Positions 54,260-63,900 of a stretch of 64,000 bases of DNA are shown here, piece after piece; the stretch's first letter is position 1, and each line of letters begins with the position of its first letter. The notes under the pieces are model-generated. The model saw only the letters and a program-made list of their open reading frames with translations. It did no database searches and had not been told where the DNA came from. Source of the stretch: CAIRDP01 sp037138335 (GTDB lineage: Bacteria; Bacteroidota; Bacteroidia; Bacteroidales; FEN-979); contig JBAXIO010000006.1 of assembly GCA_037138335.1 (NCBI GenBank), positions 1 to 64,000 on the forward strand. Direction: 5' to 3'. The translations under genes were made by a program, and so were the position numbers.

Positions 54260-55780
54260 TTATTTGGTTTTGCTTTTTGACTTTTTAATCCTTCCGTATA
54301 GTTTTGTGAGATGTGCCAGCGATTCGGCAAGTTCATCCGAAAAATCACCCAGCCTGGTTCTCCATTTCCAGTTACCGCCGGTTGTGCCGGGAAGGTTCAT
54401 CCTTGAACCGGAATCCAGCCCTAACAGGTCCTGCATAGGAACGATGGCTGTGTTGGCGACTGAAGCCCATGCAAGCCGCACAAATGACCAGTGTATCCCT
54501 TTTTCAGTGCAGTTGATATAATCGAGAACCTGCTGCTTGTCGGCTTCCGATGCTTTGTTGAACCAGCCCACCACGGTATCGTTATCGTGGGTGCCGGTAT
54601 ATACGATACAGTTTTTATTGTAGCTGTATGGGATGTAATCATTTTCTTCGGAAGAATCGAAAGCAAATTCAAGGATTTTCATCCCGGGGAACCCAAAACT
54701 GTCGCGAAGGTCTTCAACTTCAGGGGTCATAACTCCCAGGTCTTCCGCAATTATCGGAAGTTTCCCCAATTCATTCAGAAGTGCATTGAAAAAGTCTTTA
54801 CCCGGCCCCGGGATCCATGCCCCGTTTATGGCGGTTGCTTCGCCGTATGGCACTGCCCAGTAAGCTGCAAAGCCGCGGAAATGATCTATCCTTATCACAT
54901 CATACAAGCTCAGGTTGGTCTTTATACGTTCTATCCACCATTTGTAATTATCATTTTTCATGACTTCCCAGTTGAAAAGCGGGTTTCCCCACAGCTGGCC
55001 TGTTTCACTGAAGTAGTCCGGAGGAACGCCGCCCACCCTGATCGGGTTGAGATCTTTGTCATATTCAAAAACACCAGGATTGGCCCAGGCATCAGCACAG
55101 TCCGGTGAGATATACAGGGGGATATCGCCTATGATCTTTATCTTGTGTTTCTTAGCATAATCTTTAACGCTGGTCCATTGTTTAAAAAAGACAAACTGGA
55201 GAAATTTATGAAAGTCTGTTTTTTCGGCCAGCCTGATCTCTGCTGCTTTTAGTGTCTCGGGGTTGCGGAATTTGAGATCAGCTTCCCATGTATACCATGG
55301 CGAATTGCCTGATTCTTCCTTTAGCGACCTGAACAGGGCATAGTCATTCAGCCAGGATGCGTGGCCCTTGAGAAAGTTCCGGTATGCCAGCTTGTCCAGA
55401 TCAGCTGCATTGGCGGTAAATGCATGATATGCTTTCTCAAGCATTGGAAGCCGTGCTTTCTGTACCTTGTCGTACAGTACCTGGCCGTCATCAGACTGGG
55501 GCTGGGATTTCAGGTCATCCTGTGTTAACAATCCGTATTTTACAAGGAGGTCGGGATCGATAAGATCCGGATTGCCGGCATGGGCTGAATAGCACTGGTA
55601 TGGTGAATCGCCAAAACCAGTCGGGCCCAATGGTAGTATTTGCCAGTATTGTTGTTTTGCCTTGGTCAGAAAATCGATAAAATCGAAAGCAGCTTTGCCC
55701 AGGGTTCCTATCCCGTATTTCCCGGGCAGTGAAGTAGGGTGCAAGAGTATGCCGGAGGCACGTTCATTCATCATTTGCAT
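54260..55780 (-). CDS. malQ: 4-alpha-glucanotransferase (amylomaltase, GH77)
   Basis: The 506-residue protein has no signal peptide and is the standard length for bacterial MalQ. Motifs: GILLHPTSLPGKYGIGTLG start, RIDHFRGF (nucleophile Asp299), IIAEDLG (acid/base Glu346) and YTGTHDNDT (Asp399). It transfers glucan chains between maltodextrins in the cytosol, releasing glucose and making longer chains, which GlgB in the same operon can branch. ATGs at codons 1, 3 and 4 are all possible starts. Confidence 0.96.
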   Translation of the reverse strand: MQMMNERASGILLHPTSLPGKYGIGTLGKAAFDFIDFLTKAKQQYWQILPLGPTGFGDSPYQCYSAHAGNPDLIDPDLLVKYGLLTQDDLKSQPQSDDGQVLYDKVQKARLPMLEKAYHAFTANAADLDKLAYRNFLKGHASWLNDYALFRSLKEESGNSPWYTWEADLKFRNPETLKAAEIRLAEKTDFHKFLQFVFFKQWTSVKDYAKKHKIKIIGDIPLYISPDCADAWANPGVFEYDKDLNPIRVGGVPPDYFSETGQLWGNPLFNWEVMKNDNYKWWIERIKTNLSLYDVIRIDHFRGFAAYWAVPYGEATAINGAWIPGPGKDFFNALLNELGKLPIIAEDLGVMTPEVEDLRDSFGFPGMKILEFAFDSSEENDYIPYSYNKNCIVYTGTHDNDTVVGWFNKASEADKQQVLDYINCTEKGIHWSFVRLAWASVANTAIVPMQDLLGLDSGSRMNLPGTTGGNWKWRTRLGDFSDELAESLAHLTKLYGRIKKSKSKTK

Positions 55781-55799
55781 GTTTGTTTAATTATTGAGA

Positions 55800-57398
55800 T
55801 TATTTATTAATTCCATTAGCAGCCAGGATAAATGTGAGAAGCCCGGCCATCATATTCTCTTCCTTAACACGGCGGTCGCCGGATATCAGGAGCAGGGTAT
55901 TTCCCTCTTTTGTCAGTTTCCGCATTTCCGAAACCGTGGCGGGTTGCCTTTCGGTCCCTGTCAGTTGATTTTGGTCTGTATAAATACAAACAAAGGGGAT
56001 ATCCCTGAGGCATGATATATTTGCTGCCCGGGGAGATTCAAGGGTCAATGCCCTGAACCATTCCGGATGGTCACAGGCCGATCTCACAACCGGTATGGCG
56101 GCAGGGTCCCGGGCGACAAGGGTGATGAGACCTGCCGAAGTTATTTGTTTGCCTATAAGGGCCGAGGCGGCTGCATTTATTATTTGTGATCCCTCCTCCC
56201 CTGATGGATTGTTCAAAGGAACATGAACACAGGCAAGAGCAACCCCCCGGTCAAGCAGGCTGATAAGGTAAGGACTAAAGCCCTTGCCGTACTCCCAGGG
56301 CTCACCTGGCATGATAAGAAGAAGCAGGGGCTTTGGTCTGGTAAGGGGTTCCTCATCCCTTTTACTGATGAGCGATACGGGGACCCTTTCTCCTTTGTTC
56401 CCGACGGCGGTTATGACACTGGCTTTATAATTATCCTGGTCATAGAGCTTTATCTGCTTCTTCCAGCGTATGCCCATATGCATTGAATGGATGCCGTAGG
56501 TATAGCAGGTAGGGGGTGTAATAATGCTCGAGTAGGTGAATACCAGTTTGTCATCTTTTTCGCTGTACGAGAAGTCTGATATCTGCCCTTCCGGCTCCGG
56601 GAAATTGATCTTATTCTCAATAACGGGACCTTTGACTTCCTGGTAGAGACTGGTTATTTCAATTGAAGTGCCGAGATGTTTTCTCTGGACAATGGCCAGG
56701 AATTTCTCGTCGATGACCTCATAGGAATCAATAAAAACGCTGTCGTTTTCCTTCACGGCGGCTTTCCATCCTTCGGAGCCCGGACTTGATACCGGGGCAA
56801 TGATCAGGCAGCGCCTGGGTGCATTTTCATTTGACAGTATCCATATATTGTTGCCACCGAAATGATCGGCCCGGTAGAAAACGCCTTTTTTGCGTTCCTG
56901 GAGAAGCAGGGGTTTAAGTGATTTTAAAGATGCAGGTATCAAACGTGCCTCTGAAGAAGATTCCGAGATGCTTTCAATAAATATAAAGTTTAAGGAAGCA
57001 GAGGTGCGTAAACTGACCCTGAATGCCCGGTCAGGTTCGGTATATATTACCCTGCCGGCCTGCTTGTTCTTTCCTGTCGGCTGCAAACGGACTTCATTCC
57101 TGTTCATGACTAGTATCTTCCAATCGGGCGATTCAAAGATGCTGTCATTCGCCCGGGATTGTGGGGCCTCCGTGGATTGCCGCCGGCCTGCCAGCTCAGC
57201 CGAAATAGCATTCTTCAATACATCGTAATGATCAAGCCATTTTTCAGAATATTCATTTTCGGCTTTGATATAAGCTTTAATCGAGTCCCCGTTTCCGGGA
57301 AGCTTCATTGCTTCGGGGGGACGGGGTTTCATTTTGCAGGATGCCGTTATAAGCACGATGCAAATGAATGCCAATAAAAGAAGAGGGTAATTTCTCAT
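55800..57398 (-). CDS. Lipoprotein, degenerate prolyl-oligopeptidase (S9A)-like
   Basis: The 532-residue protein has a lipoprotein signal (ITASCKMK, Cys21). AYIKAENEYSEKWL (42-55) matches the N-terminal segment of oligopeptidase B, and YDQDNYKASVIT...GERVPVSLISKRD (319-348) matches its entry to the hydrolase domain. The usual GGSAGG nucleophile turn is replaced by VARDPAA (about 428-434) and the GHGG histidine region by GDRRVKEEN, so serine and histidine are both missing. It is also shorter than the usual 690 residues. It is probably a non-catalytic relative; function in the starch operon unknown. Confidence 0.7.
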   Translation of the reverse strand: MRNYPLLLLAFICIVLITASCKMKPRPPEAMKLPGNGDSIKAYIKAENEYSEKWLDHYDVLKNAISAELAGRRQSTEAPQSRANDSIFESPDWKILVMNRNEVRLQPTGKNKQAGRVIYTEPDRAFRVSLRTSASLNFIFIESISESSSEARLIPASLKSLKPLLLQERKKGVFYRADHFGGNNIWILSNENAPRRCLIIAPVSSPGSEGWKAAVKENDSVFIDSYEVIDEKFLAIVQRKHLGTSIEITSLYQEVKGPVIENKINFPEPEGQISDFSYSEKDDKLVFTYSSIITPPTCYTYGIHSMHMGIRWKKQIKLYDQDNYKASVITAVGNKGERVPVSLISKRDEEPLTRPKPLLLLIMPGEPWEYGKGFSPYLISLLDRGVALACVHVPLNNPSGEEGSQIINAAASALIGKQITSAGLITLVARDPAAIPVVRSACDHPEWFRALTLESPRAANISCLRDIPFVCIYTDQNQLTGTERQPATVSEMRKLTKEGNTLLLISGDRRVKEENMMAGLLTFILAANGINK

Positions 57399-57467
57399 TG
57401 CAGCCTGATTTTGGGGAGCTTACTTGATAACATTGCCATTTGGTCTTTATACTTTTTGAGGATCGGG

Positions 57468-58811
57468 TTAATGCCCGGGTGCGACCCTGCCGGGATTGCC
57501 GGCATTACCGTGTTTTCTGTATGTCACTACGAAAAGTGTCGTCACCGAAGCGATTGCAAAGCATACCCCGCCTATGATCATGGCGTTCATGGGTTTCCCG
57601 CCAAAGAAAAGTGCGATCACATACCCTAGCATGCTCGATGCGATAACCTGGGGAACGACAATAAACAGGTTGAAGATCCCCATCATAACACCGAATTTGT
57701 CGGGAGGCAAAGCCGGTGTGAGCATGGCATAGGGCATTGACAGGATACTTGACCACGCAATCCCGATGCAGGTCATTGACAGAAGCAGCTCATATTTCCC
57801 GCTCATAAGCGTAATGCTTAACAACCCTATGGCGCCGATTGCGAGGCAGATCGTATGGATCAGTTTTGGCCCAACAAATTTTGTGATCTTAATAAGTACA
57901 AATGAGAATAAAAAGCAAACTGCATTGTACATTGCAAAGCAGAATCCCGCCCAGGAACCGGAGGTCTCCATTTCGACCGTGCCCTCCCTGGCGTGAAACA
58001 CATTGCCTGCAATTGCAGGGGAAAAATACACCCATAAACAGAACATGCCTATCCAGGTGAAGAACTGGACCAGGCCCAGTTCCCACATCCTTCTGGGCAG
58101 GTGTGAGATCAGCCTTACTATCTCCCCCAGCCCCAGCGTCCAGTCAAACTTCTGTGACCTGATGGAGGCCAGTTCGGCCTCATCCGGGGGTATTTCCTTT
58201 GTTGAAAAGACGGTCCACAGGACCGCACCGATAAAGGCAACTGCCCCTATATAAAAAGACAAAGTGACTGAAGCGGGAATATGCCCCTGGCCTGCTTTGT
58301 CCTGTGCGATCCCGAACCAGTTTGTCATCATCCAGGGAAGGGCGGAGGCGATGGTGCCCCCGAGTCCAATAAATAGCGACTGGATTGCGAAACCCTGGGA
58401 ACTTTGTTCTTCAGGCAGGTTGTCGGCCACCATGGCCCTGAAAGGTTGCATGCTGGCATTGATGGTCCCGTCGAGTACCCAGAGAAGGCCTGCGGCGACC
58501 CAGAATGTAGGTGAATTAGGCATAAAGACAAGGGCCAGGGAAGCCAGGATGGCGCCCACCAGAATATATGGTCTGCGGCGGCCAAGCCTTGTCCAGGTTC
58601 GGTCACTTGCCTGTCCGATCAATGGCTGGATTATAACACCTGTAACCGGGGCAGCGAGCCAGAGCAAGGCAATCTGGCTGGGTCTCGCACCAAGGTAGGA
58701 ATAAATAGCACTCATGTTGGCCATCTGAAGGCCCCAGCCAAACTGAATGCCCAGGAAGCCGAAGCTCATGTTCCATATCTGCCAGAAACGCAGGTTGGGT
58801 TTGTTATGCAT
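57468..58811 (-). CDS. MFS sugar transporter (SLC45/GPH-like), second of two
   Basis: The 447-residue protein has about 12 membrane segments. PLIGQASDRTWTRLGRRRPYILVGA shows the MFS D...GRRRP loop, and MQPFRAMVADNLPEEQSSQGFAIQS fits the SLC45 signature. This type is often found in starch loci of Bacteroidota, importing maltose. Its first eight bases overlap the end of glgB (58804-58811), so the two are co-translated. A 69-base gap before the next gene holds no clear promoter. Confidence 0.9.
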   Translation of the reverse strand: MHNKPNLRFWQIWNMSFGFLGIQFGWGLQMANMSAIYSYLGARPSQIALLWLAAPVTGVIIQPLIGQASDRTWTRLGRRRPYILVGAILASLALVFMPNSPTFWVAAGLLWVLDGTINASMQPFRAMVADNLPEEQSSQGFAIQSLFIGLGGTIASALPWMMTNWFGIAQDKAGQGHIPASVTLSFYIGAVAFIGAVLWTVFSTKEIPPDEAELASIRSQKFDWTLGLGEIVRLISHLPRRMWELGLVQFFTWIGMFCLWVYFSPAIAGNVFHAREGTVEMETSGSWAGFCFAMYNAVCFLFSFVLIKITKFVGPKLIHTICLAIGAIGLLSITLMSGKYELLLSMTCIGIAWSSILSMPYAMLTPALPPDKFGVMMGIFNLFIVVPQVIASSMLGYVIALFFGGKPMNAMIIGGVCFAIASVTTLFVVTYRKHGNAGNPGRVAPGH

Positions 58812-60870
58812 TGGTAGACTCTTTTTTTGTTTTACTTTCCGGCTGTATCCGCTCGAATACCTGGACCGTCCGGTTTGTGTTATAAATTTTCAGGGCGTGG
58901 CTGCTGTCGCCCGGATTAAAAATGCTGGTATGCACACTGCCCTCGTCAATCCTGCCAAAGCCTCCGAAAACATATGAATCGGAATTCAATACTAACCTGT
59001 AATCGCCTGGCTCGGGGACGATGAAAGTATAATCGGCAATCGAATTGACGGTATGGAAGTTGAATACGAAAAGCAAGCCAGCTTTTTCAAAAACAACAGT
59101 CTTATTCTGGTGGTCCATCCATATCTGGCGGGCGAAATTCGCTTCGAGCAGCCCATACGATTTTGCCAGCTTCAGCATGTATTTGTCAAATTCCCCAAGA
59201 AAACGGTATTTAAGGTTAGTGTTCAGGACAAGGGACCACTGTCGCCTGGCATACTGATGGCTCCAGTTGTTCCCTTCACGCGGAAAATCGATCCAGTCGG
59301 GGTGCCCGAATTCATTTCCCATAAAGTTCAGGTAGGCCTGGCCCCCGAGCGAAAGAGTGAAGAGACGTATCATCTTGTGGAGGGCAATTCCCCTGTCAAT
59401 GATATGGCTCTCTTCCTCACGGCTCATTTTAAAGTAAATCTCGCTTTGCATCAACCTGAATGCAATAGTCTGATCGCCAACAAGGGCCTGGTCATGAGAC
59501 TCGCAGTAAGCTACTGTCTTCACGTCGGGCAGACGATCATTCATCACGGTCCACATCTCATGAATATCCCATTCTTCATCCTTGCGTTCCTTGAGGATCT
59601 TGATCCAGTAGTCGGGAAGCGCCATCCCGAGCCTGAAATCAAACCCTATGCCGCCTTCTTTGACAGGCCTGCAAAGCCCGGGCATGCCGGTAACATCTTC
59701 GGCAATTGTCAAGGATGATGATTTGACCTGGTGAGCCAGGGTATTCGCAAGCTGCAGATAAGTGATTGCATCCCATTCAACCCCTTCTTTGAAATAGCCG
59801 TCACGATCCCAAACCTCACGGTAACCGTGATCAAAATACATCATGGATGTAACCCCGTCGAAACGGAATCCGTCGAAATGAAATTCTTTCAGCCAGTATT
59901 TAACATTGGAAAGCAGGAACTGCTGGACTTCCTGTTTGCCATAGTCGAAACATTTGGAATCCCAGTGCGGATGGTTCCCCCTGGGGCCTGCATGAAAATA
60001 CTGGTGATCGGAACCGTCAAACATGTTCAGCCCCTCATTCGTGTTTTTGGCTGCATGGGAGTGTACCAGGTCCATGATGACGGCTATGCCCTGTTCATGT
60101 GCTTTTTTGATAAGATATTTCAGCTCTTCGGGAGAGCCAAAGCGGCTGGAAACGGCAAAGTAATTGGTAACATGATATCCGAAGGAACCATAATAAGGGT
60201 GCTCGGCAATAGCCATCAGCTGAATTACATTATACCCGGCATTTTTAATATAGGGGATAAGGTCATCGGCAAACTCCAGGAATGTTCCTATGCCCTCGCG
60301 TTCCTGTGCCATGCCGGGATGGCATTCATAAATGAAGAGTTCATTGAGGTTGCTTAACCCGAAATTGTCGTCTTCCCAATCGAAAGAAACAGGCGGATCC
60401 CAGATCTGCCCCGCAAAATCCTTTGTTTCCGGATCCTGGATAACCCTGTTTATATAAGCAGGGAGCTTTTCGTTCCATCCCAACTCGGAATGCACCATGA
60501 CTTTTATCTTCCCCTGATGCACGAATCGTTCACCATAAATATTGTCGGGAAGGAAAATCTCCCAGTTCCCTGATTTGTCGCGGTTCAGCCTGTGCGAATA
60601 GCGTTGCCAGTTATTGAAATCCCCAAAAAGATAAACATCCTGGGCATGGGGAGCCCATTCCCTGTAAACCCAGCCTTTTTTCTTGCGGTCATGATGGATG
60701 CCATACCATAAATATGCATCGGCAAACTTTGATAGGGACTTCCACCCGGCCTTTATCCCGGTAAGCACGCTCTGGTAACGCTCATACCGCTCATAGACCT
60801 CCTTTGATACAGGTTCAAGCCAGGGGTCATTCTTAACAAGTTTCATTATCTGAGGTTTGCCTGTTTCCAT
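58804..60870 (-). CDS. glgB: 1,4-alpha-glucan branching enzyme (GH13, eukaryote-like type)
   Basis: The 688-residue protein has a CBM48 domain (about 55-150: GWVYREWAPHAQDVYLFGDFNNW) and a GH13 barrel with Asp338 (GFRFDGVTSMMY), Glu391 (TIAEDVTG) and Asp460 (ESHD). GVTSMMY and the short N-terminus are typical of the plant/animal-like branching enzymes. It makes alpha-1,6 branches in glycogen in the cytosol. As first gene of the operon, it links starch uptake to storage. Confidence 0.96.
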   Translation of the reverse strand: METGKPQIMKLVKNDPWLEPVSKEVYERYERYQSVLTGIKAGWKSLSKFADAYLWYGIHHDRKKKGWVYREWAPHAQDVYLFGDFNNWQRYSHRLNRDKSGNWEIFLPDNIYGERFVHQGKIKVMVHSELGWNEKLPAYINRVIQDPETKDFAGQIWDPPVSFDWEDDNFGLSNLNELFIYECHPGMAQEREGIGTFLEFADDLIPYIKNAGYNVIQLMAIAEHPYYGSFGYHVTNYFAVSSRFGSPEELKYLIKKAHEQGIAVIMDLVHSHAAKNTNEGLNMFDGSDHQYFHAGPRGNHPHWDSKCFDYGKQEVQQFLLSNVKYWLKEFHFDGFRFDGVTSMMYFDHGYREVWDRDGYFKEGVEWDAITYLQLANTLAHQVKSSSLTIAEDVTGMPGLCRPVKEGGIGFDFRLGMALPDYWIKILKERKDEEWDIHEMWTVMNDRLPDVKTVAYCESHDQALVGDQTIAFRLMQSEIYFKMSREEESHIIDRGIALHKMIRLFTLSLGGQAYLNFMGNEFGHPDWIDFPREGNNWSHQYARRQWSLVLNTNLKYRFLGEFDKYMLKLAKSYGLLEANFARQIWMDHQNKTVVFEKAGLLFVFNFHTVNSIADYTFIVPEPGDYRLVLNSDSYVFGGFGRIDEGSVHTSIFNPGDSSHALKIYNTNRTVQVFERIQPESKTKKESTNA

Positions 60871-60901
60871 GGGTCTTTTGTGTTTTTCTGTTCATGGTAT
60901 A

Positions 60902-60909
60902 CAAACATA
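60902..60909 (-). promoter_or_regulatory. Candidate -7 element for the glgB-led operon
   Basis: TATGTTTG on the minus strand matches TAnnTTTG exactly, 32 bases before the ATG. The -33 region is weak (a TTG 25-26 bases upstream). Confidence 0.45.
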
Positions 60910-60931
60910 CATAAAAAGATGAAAGTAACAG

Positions 60932-60963
60932 TTTCAAGTACAAGAATAAAATTTCTATCTTTG
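60932..60963 (+). promoter_or_regulatory. Promoter of the hybrid histidine kinase gene
   Basis: TTTC (60932-60935), 20-base spacer and TATCTTTG (60956-60963, exact) give a near-full consensus 21 bases before the ATG. Confidence 0.5.
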
Positions 60964-60983
60964 ATTCTTATAAGATCCATTTA

Positions 60984-63900
60984 ATGCCCCAGACGGAATA
61001 TCCGGAAAATAAGTTCAGGCTCAACTGGAAACAGTTCATTTTTGTCTTTTTGCTGATTGTCGGATTGTTCTCAGGAGGGCATTTTTACTATAATCAGCAG
61101 AGGGAAGACATTCTCGCGATCAACAAGGAGTTTCTCTCGGCTGTTTCTGGTTTTAAAGTCAACGAGATTAACAACTGGATCCTGGAAAGAAAAGCTGAAG
61201 GTTCATTCATCGCTGCAAGCCGGGAATTCGTTTTACATTTCGCCAAACTCCTCGAACAACCCGGTAATACTGATCACCGGCAGTCGATACGTGACTGGCT
61301 GGATCCTATCAGGCGTAATCACGATTACAGCAATATTGTATTATTTGATTCCCGGGGCAGGCAGGTTTTCAGCCTGGTTGACAATAACGCCGGGCCCTGG
61401 GCTGAAGGTCTATCCTCATCCGATATGGATCATCTGATCACCGGGAAGGTAATGCTCTCTGAGATCAAAAAGTACAAAGACGGGACATCCTACCTTACCA
61501 GTTCCGTGGCAATGACATTGAAAAAGGAAATTATCGGCTATGCCGTCTTTTTTATTAACCCTTCAAGGAACCTGTTCCCGGCTCTCGCTGCCTGGCCTGT
61601 GAAACGTATTACCGCTGAAAACATACTTATACACCACGACATAAAGTCCACGTTTTACCTGTCGGGAAGCAGGATAGTCCCTGACACCATAATTGCATTC
61701 ACCACACCATCCATGGCGGATGAAATCTGCCGGACAGTACCCTTAAAAGGGGCACTGTTGTTGCCTGATTCCAGGGACTACCGCGGGGTCCCGGTGCTTG
61801 CCGAATTGCGGCATATTGAAGGTACCAACTGGTGGCTTATCTGCAAAATTGATAAAAGCGAACTTACGGCTCCCCTGCAGAAAAGCGCTGTAACACTAAT
61901 TTTGTATATTTCCATCTTCGTCCTGGTCATTACCATATCAGCCGCACTGATCTGGAAAAGCCAGCAGCTTGAGCATTACAGGTCGCGTTTTACATTCCAG
62001 CAGAAATCGCATATGGATGAAGAGCAGATAAGGTATATGAATGCCTTGCTGCAGGAGATCAATGATGCCATTATCACATTTGACAGGGACATGATCATTC
62101 AGAGCTGGAATAAAGGAGCTGAGAGGATTTATGGATGGAGGGCCGAGGAGGTCGTTGGTAAATTCGCCGGAGGATCCCTGAGAGTTGATTTCCCGGGCGC
62201 AGGAAGGGCCGGTATTTTTGAGGAACTTGCGCAGAAAGGGACCTGGAAAGGTGAGCTGGTGCATAAACGTAAGGATGGCAGCACTGCATACATACTTTCA
62301 TCAACATCCCAGTTAAAGGATGATAAGGGGGATGTATTGGGTATTATCACGATCAACAAGGATATCTCGGATGTAATCCAATCGGGAAAAATCAAAGGGG
62401 CAGTATACAGGATCTCTGAACTGGCCCATTCTGTTAAAGGCCTGAACGACTTGTTTGCCAACATTCATATAGTGATCGGGGACCTCATGGATGCAAACAA
62501 CTTGTTCATCGCACTCATGGAACCGGATGGTGAAACAATCAGCTTCCCTTATTTTATAGATGAAAAAGATCCGCCTCCTGCACCGAGGAAGAGAGGGAAT
62601 ACTTTAACCGACATTGTACTCAGGACCGGTAAGCACTTGCTGGCAAAGCCTGAAGACATTCAGTATTTCATCGACCGGGGTATTATTGAGACGAAAGGCA
62701 CTATAGCGATTGACTGGCTGGGAGTGCCCCTGAAAATTGACAAAGAGGTTATCGGGGTCATGGCAGTGCAAAGCTATAATCCAAAGATACGTTATGGGGA
62801 ACATGAAGTGGATGTGCTGATTTTCGTGTCGGAACAAATCGCTTTGTCAATTCAACGAATGAAAATGCAGCAGGAACTGGTTGTTCAGAAACAGAAAGCC
62901 GAAGTTTCTTCCAAACTTACTTCCTCACTGCTTGCAAATATGAACCATGAACTGCGTACGCCAATGAACGGAATACTCGGTTTCGCTGAAATCCTTACCA
63001 ATGACCTGCTGGACCCTGATACCAGGGCAAAGGCGGAGAATATTCTTATTTCAGGTCGCAGGCTGATGGATACGCTGGATGCGATCATGGACCTTTCGCA
63101 TTTAGAGTCGGATAAAGTAAACAGGAAGTTCGTTCCGCTGAGCATTAAAAAAACCGTACTGAAAATCCTTTCCAATTATGAACCCCTGGTCAAAAGAAAA
63201 AACTTAAGCTTAAACCTGAATGTCCCTGCATATATCCAGATCCTGGGAGATGATTATCTCTTGCAGCATTTGCTAAGGTGCCTTATTGATAATGCTATTA
63301 AATATACCGAGGAAGGCAGTATCACGATTGAAGCAAGTGAACTGAACGAAAGCCCGAAAACAAGTATCGCGATCTCTGTAAAAGATACCGGCATTGGTAT
63401 TGCAGAGGAGAATTTCGAGCTGATCTTTGAAACGTTCAGGCAGGTAAGTGAGGGTTATGGAAGAAAATTTGAGGGTTCCGGCCTTGGGCTTAGTATCAGT
63501 AAAAAAATAGCCGCACTGCTAAATGGTGAGATAAGGCTTAAAAGCAGGGTAGGGGAAGGGTCCGAATTTATTGTGATCCTTCCTTCGGCTGAGCCTTATT
63601 TTGAGCAGCCGCCTGAGAAAACCCATGGGCAAGAGGCCAGGCTCCATGCATCATCTTTAATCCCCAAGAGCAGTATATCGGTGCTGGTTGTAGAAGACAA
63701 CCTGGTTAATCTTCAGCTTCTGACACTGTATATCCAGGATACCTGTACAGCCTATTCGGCGCTTGATGGCAAAGCTGCAATCGAGAGCGCCTGTCAGAAA
63801 CATTTCGACCTTATACTGATGGATATCAATCTTGGCCCGGGCATTGACGGTATTCAAACCATGCTTGAAATCAGGAAGCGTCCTGAGTATAAGAACGTTC

